Origin: Elephas maximus indicus
Lineage: Eukaryota; Chordata; Mammalia; Proboscidea; Elephantidae
NCBI RefSeq assembly: GCF_024166365.1
Contig: NC_064834.1
Location: forward strand, 53,796,001 to 53,860,000
DNA: 64,000 nucleotides
Direction of reading: 5' to 3'
In this document: in pieces, positions 1-11,337 of the stretch
How positions within the stretch are numbered: position 1 is the first letter of the stretch
Layout: every line of letters begins with the position of its first letter
Program-made: the position numbers and the translations under genes
The notes under the pieces: generated by a model
Databases searched by the model: none
Seen by the model: only the letters and a program-made list of their open reading frames with translations
Told to the model about the DNA's origin: nothing

Positions 1-848
1 TTTAAAAGACTTCCTTATAAGAAAGAAGACTAATAACTGCTAGTCATGGTTTTTGAGACAAGACACACAAAAACATAAACATGAAATGAGACAAAAAATT
101 ATATAATTTACTATCCTATAAGGCTACCTCAAATAACATACAAGACAAAATATGGGACATTGTTTTTGAACTTAATTTATTTTGCTGGCTAGAGGCCTAG
201 TCTCTTATTTTAAATACATTAGTTTCTTTAATGGGAAAGTACTTAAAAATGCCCAAAACATTTGAGGAAGCAAAAATCCTGCACCACAGTTTAAAAGAAA
301 ACTTAGGTTTCTCTTCAACAATTTTATGCCAGTGAATAGTAGTACTGATCTAAAAATTAAATTACAGTGAGAAACCAGTCAAACTAATTTTAATTTAGAG
401 ACCCTTAGATCTTAATTCACTGTGCAGAAAACTCTGAATCCCCCTTAATGAGTTCACACCGTGGTTAATGGTACTCTCTATCCTCACTAAGACTCCAATC
501 ACACGTGTGAAAACCACTTCAGAGTCTTCACCAAAAACTCACCTGAAGAAACCTTAATGGGCATTTGGAGGAAAACACAGCGAGTTCATACAGCACAGAC
601 CAAGCTGCAATTAGCCAGATAACAAACTCGTCAAAATGCTCTTGAACCAGCTGAAAGTAAAGAGATAAAAGACCACTAACAAACCGCAAAGAGAGCAGAG
701 GTTCTTGATCTAAGAGGTTTTACTTAGAGACGACTCCCAAGACCTAGGAAAGTGGATTGAACATGCAAAGGGCTCGTATAAGCACCGATGTTCCACAGTC
801 CCCTTCTGAGGTTGTCTAGCAGGCAAATTGCCTTTGGGTTCCATGTCA
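1..848. other. Unassigned AT-rich sequence
   Basis: No gene seen. It could be internal sequence of the possible ERVL-like element to its right, but no retroviral protein similarity was recognised. Confidence 0.4.
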
Positions 849-1282
849 CTGACACCAAAATGTTGTAAAGAAAAACTTGAGTGTTGTTTCAAGTTAAAAC
901 AGAGGTTTATTAAGAGTTTAAAACAATTGCAGTTGGGATTTAGGGTCATGGTTTCATGGGATATCCCAGCTAACCGGCCTAATAATGTGTTTAGTGCTTC
1001 TGTTCTACCTCCTATTTTGTTGCATAGTGCCTGGGTTCTTAAAAGCTTATAAGCAGCCATCAAGGCACAAGAGTTGGTCTCTATTCACCTGGAGCAACAG
1101 AAGAAAAAGGAAAGTCAAGAATAGGAAGAGAATATGGAATGTGTGGCTAATTGCCTCCATGAACAACTGCCTCCTTTGCCATGAGACCAGAAGAACTGGA
1201 TGGTGCCCAGCTACCATTACTGAACTTTTTGATCAAAGATTCCATAGAAGAATCCTGACCCAAAGGGGAAAAATGCAGAACA
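849..1282 (-). mobile_element. Possible ERVL-like LTR with primer-binding site
   Basis: On the minus strand, a sequence ending ACAACA (plus position 861) is followed three bases on by TGGTGTCAG (857-849). That matches the 3' end of tRNA-Leu, the primer of ERVL elements. An AATAAA lies at 911-906, about 50 bases inside the LTR end. The other end may be near 1282. Internal sequence to the left is not recognised. Confidence 0.4.
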
Positions 1283-1449
1283 GAATTTCAAACTCTCTTG
1301 GACTCCAGATTTTCTGGAGCCATGGAGGGTGGATGAATCCCTGAAACTATTGCTCTGAGATAATCTTTAAATCTGAAACCAAAAATATCACCTAAAAGTC
1401 ATCTTAAAACCAAATAGTTTAGCTTAACTGGTAAAGAATGTCGGCCTTA

Positions 1450-1977
1450 AGCATTGTGTTAGTTATTTAGTGCTGCTATGACAGCAACACCACAAGTGGA
1501 TGGCTTTAACAAACAGAAGTTTATTCTCTCACAGTCCAGTAGTCTAGAAGTCCGAATTTAGGGTGCCAGCTCCAGGGGAAGGCTTTCTCTCTCTGTTGGC
1601 TCTGGAGGAAGGTCCTTGTCATCAATCTTCCCTTTGTCTGGGAGCATCTCAGCACAGGAACTTCAGGTCCAAAGGACACGCTCTGCTTCTGGCACTGCTT
1701 TCTTGGTGGTATGACGTCCCCGTGTTTCTCTGCTCACTCCTCTCTTTTATATCTCAAAACAGATTGGCTTAAGACACCATTTAATCTTGTAGATCTCATC
1801 AATATAACTGCTGATAATCCATCTTATTACATCATAGTGATAGAATTTACAATACATTTACAACACATTGGGAAATCACATCAGATGATAAAATGGTAGA
1901 CAATCATACAAGGGAATCATGACCTAGCCAAGTTGACAGATACTTTGGGGGGACAAAATTCAAACAATGATAAGCAT
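1450..1977 (-). mobile_element. Solo MaLR-type LTR with perfect 5-bp target duplication
   Basis: LTR 1455-1972 (518 bases) is the reverse complement of the family at 53888-54399. It starts TGTGTTAGTTATTTAGTGC, carries the antisense signal in AGTTTATTCTCTCACAG, and ends near GACAAAATTCAAACAATG. AGCAT flanks it at 1450-1454 and 1973-1977. No internal retroviral sequence remains. Confidence 0.85.
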
Positions 1978-1984
1978 TATGCTC

Positions 1985-2233
1985 TTTTAAGAACTACCTA
2001 TATGGCATCAAATTGACAACAGCAACTCGAAAGATTAGATAGGTCCTTTAGGGGACAGTGAGTTTGTTAATGAGGGAGGAACAACTCAGAAAAGGAGTGT
2101 GAGAATAGTTGCTTAACTTGAAGAATGTAATCGATGTCACTGAATTGTACATGTAGAAACTGTTGAATTGGTATATGTTTTGCTGTGTATATTCTCAACA
2201 ACAATGGCAAAATTAAAAAAAAAAAAAAAAAAA
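1985..2233 (+). mobile_element. L1-like 3' end with A tail
   Basis: GTCACTGAATTGTACATGTA, TGTTTTGCTGTGTATATTC and a poly-A run at 2214-2233 fit the 3' end of an L1-type element in sense orientation. Confidence 0.55.
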
Positions 2234-2325
2234 GCCTATGGAGCACACACTGTTCTACTCTGATACACCTGGGGTCACCATGAGTCAAAACTACCTTGAT
2301 GGTGACTAGTAGTGGTTGTGGTTAG
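2234..2325 (+). mobile_element. AfroSINE tail fragment
   Basis: CCTATGGAGCACACACTG, TTCTACTCTGATACACC and GGGGTCACCATGAGTCAAAA match the 3' half of an AfroSINE. The head is missing. Confidence 0.7.
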
Positions 2326-2409
2326 ATTCTGTTAGAACCATATAGAGAATTTAGGTTTATTTCTTCCTGTCCCCTGGCAACATCTTCTCACTTTGACAAC
2401 TCCTTAAGC

Positions 2410-2625
2410 CAGTGTTTTTCAAAGCATAGGATGCAGCCTATTAGTGGATCATGATGCACACTTCAAAAAAATGAAATAGAATAGAATGGAAATATCAGAG
2501 TGTAGCATACATGGTAAGGATAAGCATTGCTTTGTAAAATTTTGTTACAAATATAAGTATGTACAGAGTTACAACGTAAAATGTATTTCTCCTTGTGTTT
2601 CCCAGTCAAAAAGTCTGAAAGTCAT
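2410..2625. repeat. hAT-like ancient repeat
   Basis: Begins CCAGTGTTTTTCAAAGC, includes GCATTGCTTTGTAAAATTTT and GTAAAATGTATTTCTCCTTG. It is related to the repeat at 50840-51015. Confidence 0.5.
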
Positions 2626-2674
2626 TACCTTACATATGGATATTTTCCCTGGGTTTGTAGTCTCTGCAATCTTC

Positions 2675-3012
2675 TCACATCAGTATTTCTCAAACTTTAA
2701 TGAGCATAAGAATCACCTGGGAATCTTGTTAAAAATATAATTGCCAAGTTCCACCTACCTCCAGGTAGGTCACAATAATGAACTCAAACATACCAAAAAT
2801 CATGAAGATGGCACAGGAGTGGGCAATGTTTCATTCTACTATGTGTAAGGTTGCCATGAACTGGAGCTGACTCTATGCAACTAACATGAACAACCTACCT
2901 TCAGATACATTCAGATTCAGAGGGCTAGGGTGGGGCCTAGAGACTTCATTTTTAACACACTGGAGATTCCACTGTAAATTCTCCTTGGATCCCACTTTGA
3001 AAAGCCCTGCAT
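2675..3012. mobile_element. MER20-like hAT element split by an RTE-tailed fragment
   Basis: The left end TTTCTCAAACTTTAATGAGC with AGAATCACCTGGGAATCTTG and the right part AGGGTGGGGCCTAGAGACTT with CCCACTTTGAAAAGCCCTG belong to one MER20/MER5-type element. Between them, 2795-2890 carries the RTE-type tail (GTTGCCATGAACTGGAGCTG). Confidence 0.6.
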
Positions 3013-4010
3013 GACCTTATCTCCCTGGCCAATTTCATCCACACCTAGGAGGTCAACTAGCCTCTCTACACTGATTATTAAAGCCCAGACTGACAGCTTA
3101 AGTTCCAGACAATCATACGTAGGATACTCTTACCTGAATGTCCTATTGGCACCTTACATTCATAAGGCCAAAACCGACTCATCATCGCCCTTCTCAGCCC
3201 ACCACTCGAATGTATTATTTTTTCATTATTTCCCATTTTTGTGAGTGGACTCATTATCTACCCTGTCAAACAATCAGATTTAAGGAGAGCAAGAGGAGCC
3301 AAAGGTGACCCACAGGTTTCAGGCTAGCAGTAGCCGCACAGAGCCCCACACTTAGAAGATCCCCATACTTAGTTTGATGCCTTGCTGTCACCATCTTGAA
3401 ATTCTTAATAATTTTTGAACAAAAGGTCCTGCATTTTTATTTTGCACTAGGTCCCACAAATTATGTAGTCAGTCGTATCTGGGAGCCCAGGAGCCTCGTG
3501 GTGACTTTAATGGAAACAGGGAAGTCAGCAAAAGAACAGGCCTGGGAAGAAGATGAGCTAGGTTTCTACACACTGAATGTTACATTTGTGTAACTCAGGT
3601 CAACCAGGTAGAAAAGCCCAATAGGCAGTTGGAAATTGGAGTAAGAATTACAAAAGAGAAATTAAGATGGAAGTAATTTGGAATCATCCAAATGGAAGTT
3701 ATAGGTTAGATCACGAAAATGAATTAGGTAGGCAGGGAAGAGAGTACAGTGAGAAAGAGTAAAGACCCGGGACAGGACTTTAGGAATCAGCAATATTAAA
3801 AAGGTGGAAAGAGTGGGAAGAAGAACCAGTGAAGGCACAGGCAGAAATATAGAAGAAAATTCAAGACAGCAAAAATACTGGTGAAAAGGATGTGAGTCTG
3901 ATAGGGACATACAGGTTCCTAGACAAGGAAAGCTAGAAGCAAGAGAAGCCAATTAGTGACAGAACATAAGTAAAAGACTTAAATCCAAGAAATTTTAATA
4001 TATTTCTTCT
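3013..4010. other. Unassigned intergenic sequence
   Basis: No gene, repeat family or regulatory pattern recognised. Short reading frames here lack any family resemblance. Confidence 0.5.
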
Positions 4011-4014
4011 AGTT

Positions 4015-4995
4015 TTGAACAATTAGTGTTTTTATTTTCTGATTATAAAAATAATTTTTAAATCATCCATTATTCCACCACAGAGACAAACTCTTTGCCA
4101 TGTTGCAGCATTTCCTTCCAGTCTTTTCCCTCTACATAGTTTTCTTCCATATTTTTTTCTCTACAAACAATTTACAAATTTTTTTCATTCACATTTCTTC
4201 CATATTTTTTAATCTACATGGTTGGAATCATTCTATACATGCAATCTTGCATTCTGTATTTTTTTATTTAACACACCCTGACAATTTCCTACGTAATTAA
4301 AAGCGTTTTTTCCTGGATGTGTGGAATTCCGAAATGTTATGGTATCAATTTTAAAACATCATGAAAGACAATTTCAAAGACATATAAGGTTTTCATATAG
4401 TCTCCCCATGTCACCAAATGATTTCACATTTTAGTGTTTCCTTTCTACTTTAATCTTGAGAGACATCATTGCTTTTAGATAGTTGGGGTAATAGGGTGTA
4501 TGTATGAATATTAATGTTTTCCTTTCACATATTTTATAAATATGGTTTCATGTTTCTCCATGTTCTTCTAGTAGCTGTGAACTATTGTTAATATTCAATA
4601 GTTTAATCATCCATTAGTGGGTTGTTTCCAGTTCTCTATTATTTTAAGTCCTATTGACATAAGTATTTTAATACATACACATGTTTTATTCTTTTGGTTT
4701 ATTTCACTGGGTTAAATTCCTAGGTCAAAGGCTGGGACAAAGCATACCAGCACAAAGGCTCTTGCTAAGTGTTATCTAAGTGTGCTTCCACAGGTCTATT
4801 TACCTGGCCACTAGCCAGGTTTGAATGTACTTGTTTCCCAAAGCTTTGACCACCCCTGAGTTTTTAATTTTTACCTGGTTTAATAGCTGTTAATTGGGAC
4901 CATGCTAGATAGGCAGTCTTTAATTTGCATTTTCCTAATTACTAAGTAAGTTGAGTCTTTTTTTAATATGTTTGTTGTTTATATTTCCTCTTAGG
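4015..4995 (-). mobile_element. Ancient L1M, antisense
   Basis: TTAAATTCCTAGGTCAAAGG, TTTAATTTGCATTTTCCTAA and AAGTTGAGTCTTTTTTTAAT match antisense L1M sequence. The left part (TTTTTAAATCATCCATTATT) is more weakly assigned. Confidence 0.6.
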
Positions 4996-5800
4996 AACCT
5001 ATTCAGTTCATATTTTGAGTGCCCACCATGTGCCAGGTGCTGCGTGCTACCCTCAAGGATGAGTGACCTAATGAAAATGGCCATTTGGGATAGGGTGGGG
5101 AAGCCAGGACAGTATAGACCATATATAACTAACTACTCCATCGATAAAAGCGTAGTATTGGCAGGCAGTATGGGCAAAGCTCTGTGGCTGGAAGACAAAG
5201 AGGAAAGGGGTTGGCCCTGTTGGAAACAGGTTAGGCTTTTGCAGGGCAAGTGCCTATAGAGGTAGGGCTGAACAAGGAGTAAGATTTGTCCACATGAGAA
5301 AAGGGCCTCTTGGGCAGAGGGGAAAATATGTAGAAGAAGAAAAGGGGTTGAAAAAACTAAAAATATAGTACTTGTGCTCATGAAGTTGTGACTGTTCCGC
5401 TAAAATGCGGAATGCTGGGGCTGAGGGATTATGTGACATTGGCTGGAAAGCAAGGGTCAGGACTAAACTCAGGAATCTAATCTTTATCCAAAAGACTTTT
5501 TTGTTCTTAAGGAGTAATGACATGAGCTGATGTGTGTTTTAGAAAGAACTTTCTTGCAAAAAAAAAAAAAAGCAGATTTGGTAGATTTGGAGCCACTGAA
5601 ACCAATAAGAAGAGTCTGTGTCCTTAGCCATTTACCAAGGATCAGAAATAGGGCTATAGGTAACCTTTTTATCTGTTCTACTTAAAACTATATTCCCATT
5701 TCATTGCTTTTCTTTTAACTTAATTTAGTTTAGTTTTATTAAAAAGAACTTGAAATTTGTATGAAGTCTTTTTGGGGGGTAATTATTTCTGATGCTTGCT
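4996..5800. other. Unassigned intergenic sequence
   Basis: One A run (about 5559-5571) and a MIR-like word near 5019-5042 (GAGTGCCCACCATGTGCCAG). Nothing else recognised. Confidence 0.5.
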
Positions 5801-5810
5801 CAGAGCTTTA

Positions 5811-5975
5811 CACTGTATAGTGCCCTTTAACATATACAATTTCATCTGATCCTCATAAACATCCTTATGAGGTGAATATTATCCCCATTTTACATATGAG
5901 GAAGCTGAGGCCAAGAAATGTTTGATAATGTCTTATCCAAGGTCACCTAGTTAGCAAGTGGCAGAGACAGAATTT
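5811..5975 (-). repeat. MIR, antisense
   Basis: TATTATCCCCATTTTACATA, GAGGAAGCTGAGGCCAAG and AAGGTCACCTAGTTAGCAAG give a clear reverse-complement MIR. Confidence 0.85.
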
Positions 5976-5987
5976 AAATGGAGATGT

Positions 5988-6160
5988 GGAAACCTGGTGG
6001 TATGTATAGAGGTTAAATGCTACGGCTAACCAAAAGGTCAGCAGTTGGAATCTACCAAGTGCTCCTTGAAAGCCCTACGGGGTAGTTTTACTCTGTCCTA
6101 CAGGGTCGCTATGAGTCAGAATCAACTCGACGGCAATGGGTTTGGTTTTTGGTTTTGGTT
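5988..6160 (+). mobile_element. AfroSINE
   Basis: Starts GGAAACCTGGTGG, contains CTACGGCTAACCAAAAGGTC and GGGTCGCTATGAGTCAGAAT, and ends GGTTTGGTTTTTGG. Confidence 0.92.
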
Positions 6161-8379
6161 CTGATGACCAGGTCACCTCTAGAAGAAATTACAGACTTGT
6201 TGCCATATGGAGCAGTAAAACATGACCTCACAATTTCTAGCCTGTGAAATTAGATAAATGGTGGCTAGGAAGAGCAGCCTGTTTTAGTGGAAGATGATAA
6301 ATTCTGTTTAGGATGTGTTTCTCTGAGAGTTCTAGCAGAACATACTGGTGGAGTTCTCTAACAACCATTCGAAATAGGGAGAGAAGTTGGAGAGAACTCA
6401 CAAAAGTGGCAGGCAGCTACTTGGATAATGCAAATGACTAATCTGAAAACTGTCAGAGCCATGCCCTGAATTATCCACGTACTCACACCACACCACACTG
6501 ATTACCTCTTCTTTCACTATGCTGAGGCTTTCAAAAGGGCTGAGAATCAGAAAGAGAGAAGGAAGGAAGAAAGAAAAGAAAAGATAATAGCATAAAAGGT
6601 GTAACAAGCTTGGAGTGTTCATTCTGGAGAAACAGAGTGTCACCCAGATTTATAGGCTGAGGATTTCATCCATTCAGTTACTCGTGCAACAAATATTATT
6701 TGAGTACCTACTATGTGCCCAGTGTTAGGGAAGGATGTTGAGCCAAATAGACATATTCTTTGCATTCATGAAACTCAAGGGTATTATCTAAACTGTGTGC
6801 TTGTCACAAGGCTTTGTGAGGTAGACAGGCAGGCAAGCATGACTATCTGCATTTTTCTGATGAAGAATGTGGGTCTCAGAGAAGTTAAATAACTGGCCTA
6901 AAATCACATGGGTGGTTAATGGTGGAGCTGGGACTTCAACCCAGGTCTTGCAACACCTACATGCTTTTATTGTAATATTATCATTTCCTTTATTCATTTG
7001 TCCATCAAACATATATTGATCACCTTGTGAGTGTTAGACTACATATGAAGCAGTTATGAGCCACTGAAGGGGTTAAGCAGGAAAGCAGCATGATCCAATT
7101 TAAGTGATAGAATTCTTTTCTGGGACAGAAGACAGAAAGTAGTGGTTTTCAAAGCGTGGTATGGGACCACCTACAGATTCAGAATCTCGGGGGCTGGGAC
7201 TCAGGAATCTGAAAGTCAGATCTGGGGACTCCTTTCTGAGTCTAATATACTAAAGAGGAAGAAGCACTGGATTAAAGAGAAAGGTAGTGTGGCCAGTGAA
7301 CATGGCTGCAGTGGTGACTACAGTAAGCAGGTGAGAGGTGATGGAATGCAGAGACAAAAGGATGTGCTTGTGAGTCACTTAGGGGGCATGGACAGGACTT
7401 CTCACCCACCCTTCCATGGACATTAGCTGAGACTCAGGAAGTGGAACTGGGATTCCTATCTGGGTCTTCTGGCCCAGAACCTGTGGGCTTTATTGCACTT
7501 AGCAATTCTTATCCACATCTTAATTTTAAACATTTTTTATTTCTCTTAGCACTTCATTTTGCAAATCCCCATTTTATTGCAAAACTTGTGGAACCATTGG
7601 CAAATGTTGTATTTCTCTCCCTCTCTCTAAAAGCCTAGGGGAGAAACAAGGAACAGCAAAGACCCTAAACCTTCTTAAACATTTCTTTCTTTGGGGCTGA
7701 GTACACAGGCCCAGGAAGAAGCAGGTTTGATCAGACATGCACAGATAGAACAGCAGGACCCTGGGGAGATGCACTCAGCCTCCTCATCCCTAGACCCTAG
7801 GAGGACTCCAGGAAACCTGAAGATAATAATCCCAGAAGCGTGGAGGGTGACTCTATGTCCTCCACAAGGTTATTGTTGGGTGTCAGGCTGGTGCAGTTCT
7901 GGAATTCAGGAAATTGTAAAGAAACCACAACAGCCTCAACAACCACCTCCCCAAACATCAACATCAACAAACTCAATAATAAAACTCATTAATATTCATC
8001 CCTTTCCCACCCACAACCACAGATTCAAAGCTAAGAGACAGCCAGCACTACAGGAGAGGCTCTTGCTGACCTTTCCCTAGTCTTGTTCATTTTCATCCCA
8101 GGGCTCGATTTCCCAGGATCTAGGGCGCCAGGAAACTGACGCCCCCGTCACTGGGTGGAGACGCCAGAGGCTGAGTACACTTTACTTCCTCCACACTGAC
8201 AGGCAGGTAGGGATTGAAGCAAACTCAGACAAAGGCTACGGTTGGCAGCGCCAGGGGAGGACCAGCCTGTCCGGATACCCACAGAGCGGTCAGGGGAAGA
8301 GCCAAAAACGTGGGTGTAGACGGTTTGGGAAAGAAAGGGATAGATAAGTGGGCGGGGAGAGGGTCCAAGGTGGGGATTT
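6161..8379. other. Intergenic sequence upstream of ELOVL3
   Basis: Holds a MIR/L2-like tail (6670-6735), an antisense MIR fragment (about 6840-6950, CTCAGAGAAGTTAAATAACT) and a MER20-like piece (7140-7240, GTGGTTTTCAAAGCGTGG). From about 8100 the sequence becomes GC-rich toward the ELOVL3 promoter. No further gene seen. Confidence 0.5.
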
Positions 8380-8740
8380 GAGGAAGGGCGTGCGGGGCGC
8401 CTGGGAGAAGTGCCGTTGAAATTGACCGATCAGAGAGCGGGATGCGGCCCAGGGGCGGGGCAGGGGCGTATCTTGGCCCAGATTGGGTAACGGGCGGAGA
8501 GGGGCGGTGCACCTGCTGGGTCGCCTCTTTGCAATTCCGCATTATACAGTGCGGTGGCGGCTGCGGTGGTGAACACCGGCTACGTTGCAACTCACGTGCA
8601 TACCTCGGACGCTATACTCAGCTGGCCCCAGGTTCCTTAGGTCCTGGGTCTGTTCCATCCGGCCCCGAGGTTCGCTTCATACTCGGTCCAGCTCCACAAA
8701 CTCCGACCCTCGACGTCTGCAGAACGAAATAGCCACAGCC
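8380..8740 (+). promoter_or_regulatory. ELOVL3: ELOVL3 promoter and 5' leader
   Basis: This GC-rich block lies directly upstream of the ELOVL3 start. It has GC boxes around 8452-8467 and 8493-8508, a TATA-like ATTATACAG near 8540 and a CACGTG E-box at 8593-8598. The stretch from about 8560 to 8740 contains no ATG and probably forms the 5' UTR. The exact transcription start cannot be read from sequence alone. Confidence 0.6.
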
Positions 8741-11337
8741 ATGAATGTCTCCCAGGAAATAGACCAACAGTTCCAGTCCTACAAATTCGAGCAGTTCCAG
8801 CTCCCTATGGATGAGTACTGGTGAGACTTAGGGAGGGGGGAAAGCGCCGTGCCAGGGGGCCCGACTCAGGTGAGTGCTATTGCGGGGCAGGGAGGGACAA
8901 TGATTTTCCTAAAAAGCAAATGTATGGGGCTCCCCCGCACTGGCTCCATACTCCCGCTGTTCAAGGCGTCGCACCTTAAAGAGATTAGAGCTGAAAGAAA
9001 GAAAGATCAGGAGGCAGAAATAAGAGGATGGGGAGAGGAATACAGGAGAAAACAAAAGCCAGGGAGAAAGAGTCTCAGTGAGATCTGGTCGCTGAGAAAT
9101 AAGGTTGATCTAATTCCTTAAAAAAAAAAAAAAAAAAAAAACAGCCACCGACCTTATAGAGATGACTGTTCTCCATCCTTTGTGGCTGTGTGTGTGCGCT
9201 CGTGCATGTGTCGTGGTGGTGCCCAGGGACTACCTGCCCTTCACAATTATCTCATTGTTCCCCACACGCCCCACTGTCCCTGTTGTGGAGAAGGAGGCAA
9301 AAGCCAGGGAGGTCTTCCAAGTTTTCCCTAGGATCTCTGGCTTTGCCCTATGGTTCCTCAGAGGTGTGTGTGGGCTGACTTTGTGCTCCAGACAATTTGC
9401 CATGGCCCAGCCAGGCAGAAGCAGTTGTCACATTCTTAGGCAGGTTGGTTCTAGGCATGGGCTAGACAACTGTCACGCACGGCCAAGCCCAGTAACAGAG
9501 GAAAAATCACAGAAACTTTGGACATTGCCCTGCCCTGTGCCAAGTAATTTATATACATTAACTCTACTAGGAAAGGAGTATTATTCCCCTTTTACACAGC
9601 TAGTAAAAGTAGCAGAACGGGGACTCCAACCCAGAGTGAGTCCCACCTGGAGAGATGCGTGGGCATTCCTCTAGCCAGTACCCATCCATGAGCCCATCCT
9701 CTCTGCCTTCTTCTTCCAGGACAATCTCATTCCCCATAGCTCTGATCTACCTCGTGCTCATCTTGGTGGGGCAAAACTACATGAAGGCACGGAAGGGCTT
9801 CAACCTACAGATGCCTCTTATCCTCTGGTCCTTCTGCCTTGCCATCTTCAGGTAAGACACCCCTCCCAGCCCCCTGCATGCCTCTAGACCCTAGATCCGC
9901 ATTTGAGAAACCTCAACTGCATCAACCCCCATCTACCTCCCAAGCTGCATCACATGCTTCCCGTAATGTTCTCTCAGCTCCGGGCTACCCTCCCAGCTGC
10001 CACCTCCCTCCCATATCATCCTGTTTTCCTTTTTCCCCAGGCCCCAAACTGGCCATCTCTGCTCCATCCTTTTTGGCTTCATGGGGTCTGTGTACTCCCA
10101 CCAAATCTCTTAGCCTGTAATAGTCCCAGCTCCTAATGCCCTCTCCCAAGACCTTCTAGTAACTTCCCCTACCCCTCCCCATGTTACCTCTCCCAAATAC
10201 CTTCAATATTCCCCACCCTGCCACCCACCACCTTTCAGGTTCCTACCCCATCCCAAGAACCCCATTCTCTAGCCTAATCTTTAGTCACATTCCCTGGTCC
10301 TTCCCCAGCTGTCAACTCCTCTATACTATTCTTTGGATCTACCAGATAGGTCCCAGGATCTCGAAAGCTGTGACCATCCCTCCTTGAAGAATGGGCAAGT
10401 GGCGGAGCTTGGAACTTAGTGACCTAGCCGGACTGAGAGAGGGTGGATTGGTGCCTGGAGATGACTTTTACACCCTCTCTCTCTCTGTCCAATTTTAGTG
10501 TCCTGGGGGCAGTGAGGACATGGAGCTTTATGGGGACTGTGCTACTCAGGGTGGGCCTAAAGCAATCTGTGTGCTACACCTCCTTCTTCAGACATTCCAC
10601 AGTCAGATTCTGGTCCAGCCTCTTTGTTTTCAGCAAGATCATTGAGCTTGGTGAGTGTCAAGGCCTTGTTTCTCTGGTGCCCAGGGACCTGTGTCCCTCC
10701 TCAGAGCCCTCCCCTCACCATCACATGGAGAATCCCTTCCCAACCCCTGGGTCCTAACAACTCTCACCCAAGCCCTTCTTCAGACTCTCTGCTACAAATC
10801 CTCCCTTCTCTCCCTGAGAGTTTACCCTGTGTCCCCACACCTGGTGCAGGGGTATGTGTGGCTCCAGCACTGAGAGATGTGACAACTTTGACTTCCCATC
10901 TCCTAGGAGACACAGCCTTCATCATCCTGCGTAAGCGGCCGCTCATCTTTGTGCATTGGTACCACCACAGCACGGTGCTAATATTCACATTCTTTGGATA
11001 CAAGAGTAGGATGGCTGCTGGTGGCTGGTTCATGACCATGAACTTTGGCGTGCATGCCATCATGTACACCTACTACACTCTGAAGGCTGCCAAAGTGAAT
11101 TTCCCCAGGATGCTTTCCATGCTTATCACCAGTTTGCAGATCCTGCAGATGTTTGCAGGAGCCGTCACTGGCATCCTGACGTACATCTGGAGGCATGAAC
11201 AGGGATGCGATACCACCACAATGGAACAGTTCTTCTGGTCCTTTGTCATGTATTCAAGCTACTTCATCCTCTTTGCCCACTTCTTCCACCAAACCTACAT
11301 CACACCCAAGGTCAAAAACAAGACCAAGAGTCAGTGA
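8741..11337 (+). CDS. ELOVL3: Very-long-chain fatty acid elongase 3 (four exons, complete)
   Basis: Coding exons are 8741-8820, 9720-9851, 10499-10650 and 10907-11337, all with GT/AG borders and phases that join cleanly into 264 residues (human: 270, from memory). The enzyme catalyses the condensation step of very-long-chain fatty acid elongation (malonyl-CoA plus acyl-CoA) in the ER membrane, favouring saturated and monounsaturated C18-C24 chains in skin glands and brown fat; this role is known for the family. Seen here: an NVS glycosylation sequon at residues 2-4, several hydrophobic membrane segments, the catalytic histidine box HWYHH (138-142), the NFGVHAIMYTYY motif (167-178), TSLQILQ (196-202) and a lysine-rich KTKSQ tail suited to ER retention. 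The start is the first ATG of the leader; the codon aligned with the human start is ATA. Compared with human, the N-terminal segment is about three residues shorter and one extra threonine lies near the last loop. No stop or frameshift was seen. Confidence 0.97.
8821..9719 (+). other. ELOVL3 intron 1
   Basis: Begins GTGAGA and ends TTCCAG. It holds a run of about 22 A at 9120-9141. No exon-like or recognised repeat sequence was seen beyond this A tract. Confidence 0.85.
9852..10498 (+). other. ELOVL3 intron 2
   Basis: Begins GTAAGA and ends with a pyrimidine-rich acceptor closing in TTTTAG. The intron is C- and T-rich throughout. I see no repeat or additional exon in it. Confidence 0.85.

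Noticed and set aside
710-1063. 117-residue reading frame on the minus strand
   Set aside because: It overlaps an LTR-like sequence, has no family resemblance, and is overlapped by frames on the other strand. No splice or codon-use evidence for a gene.
10624-10906. Extension of the ELOVL3 frame upstream of exon 4 through intron 3
   Set aside because: The frame is open by chance. The exon 3 donor (GTGAGT at 10651) and exon 4 acceptor (CTCCTAG) restore the conserved IELGDTAF junction, so this stretch is intron.
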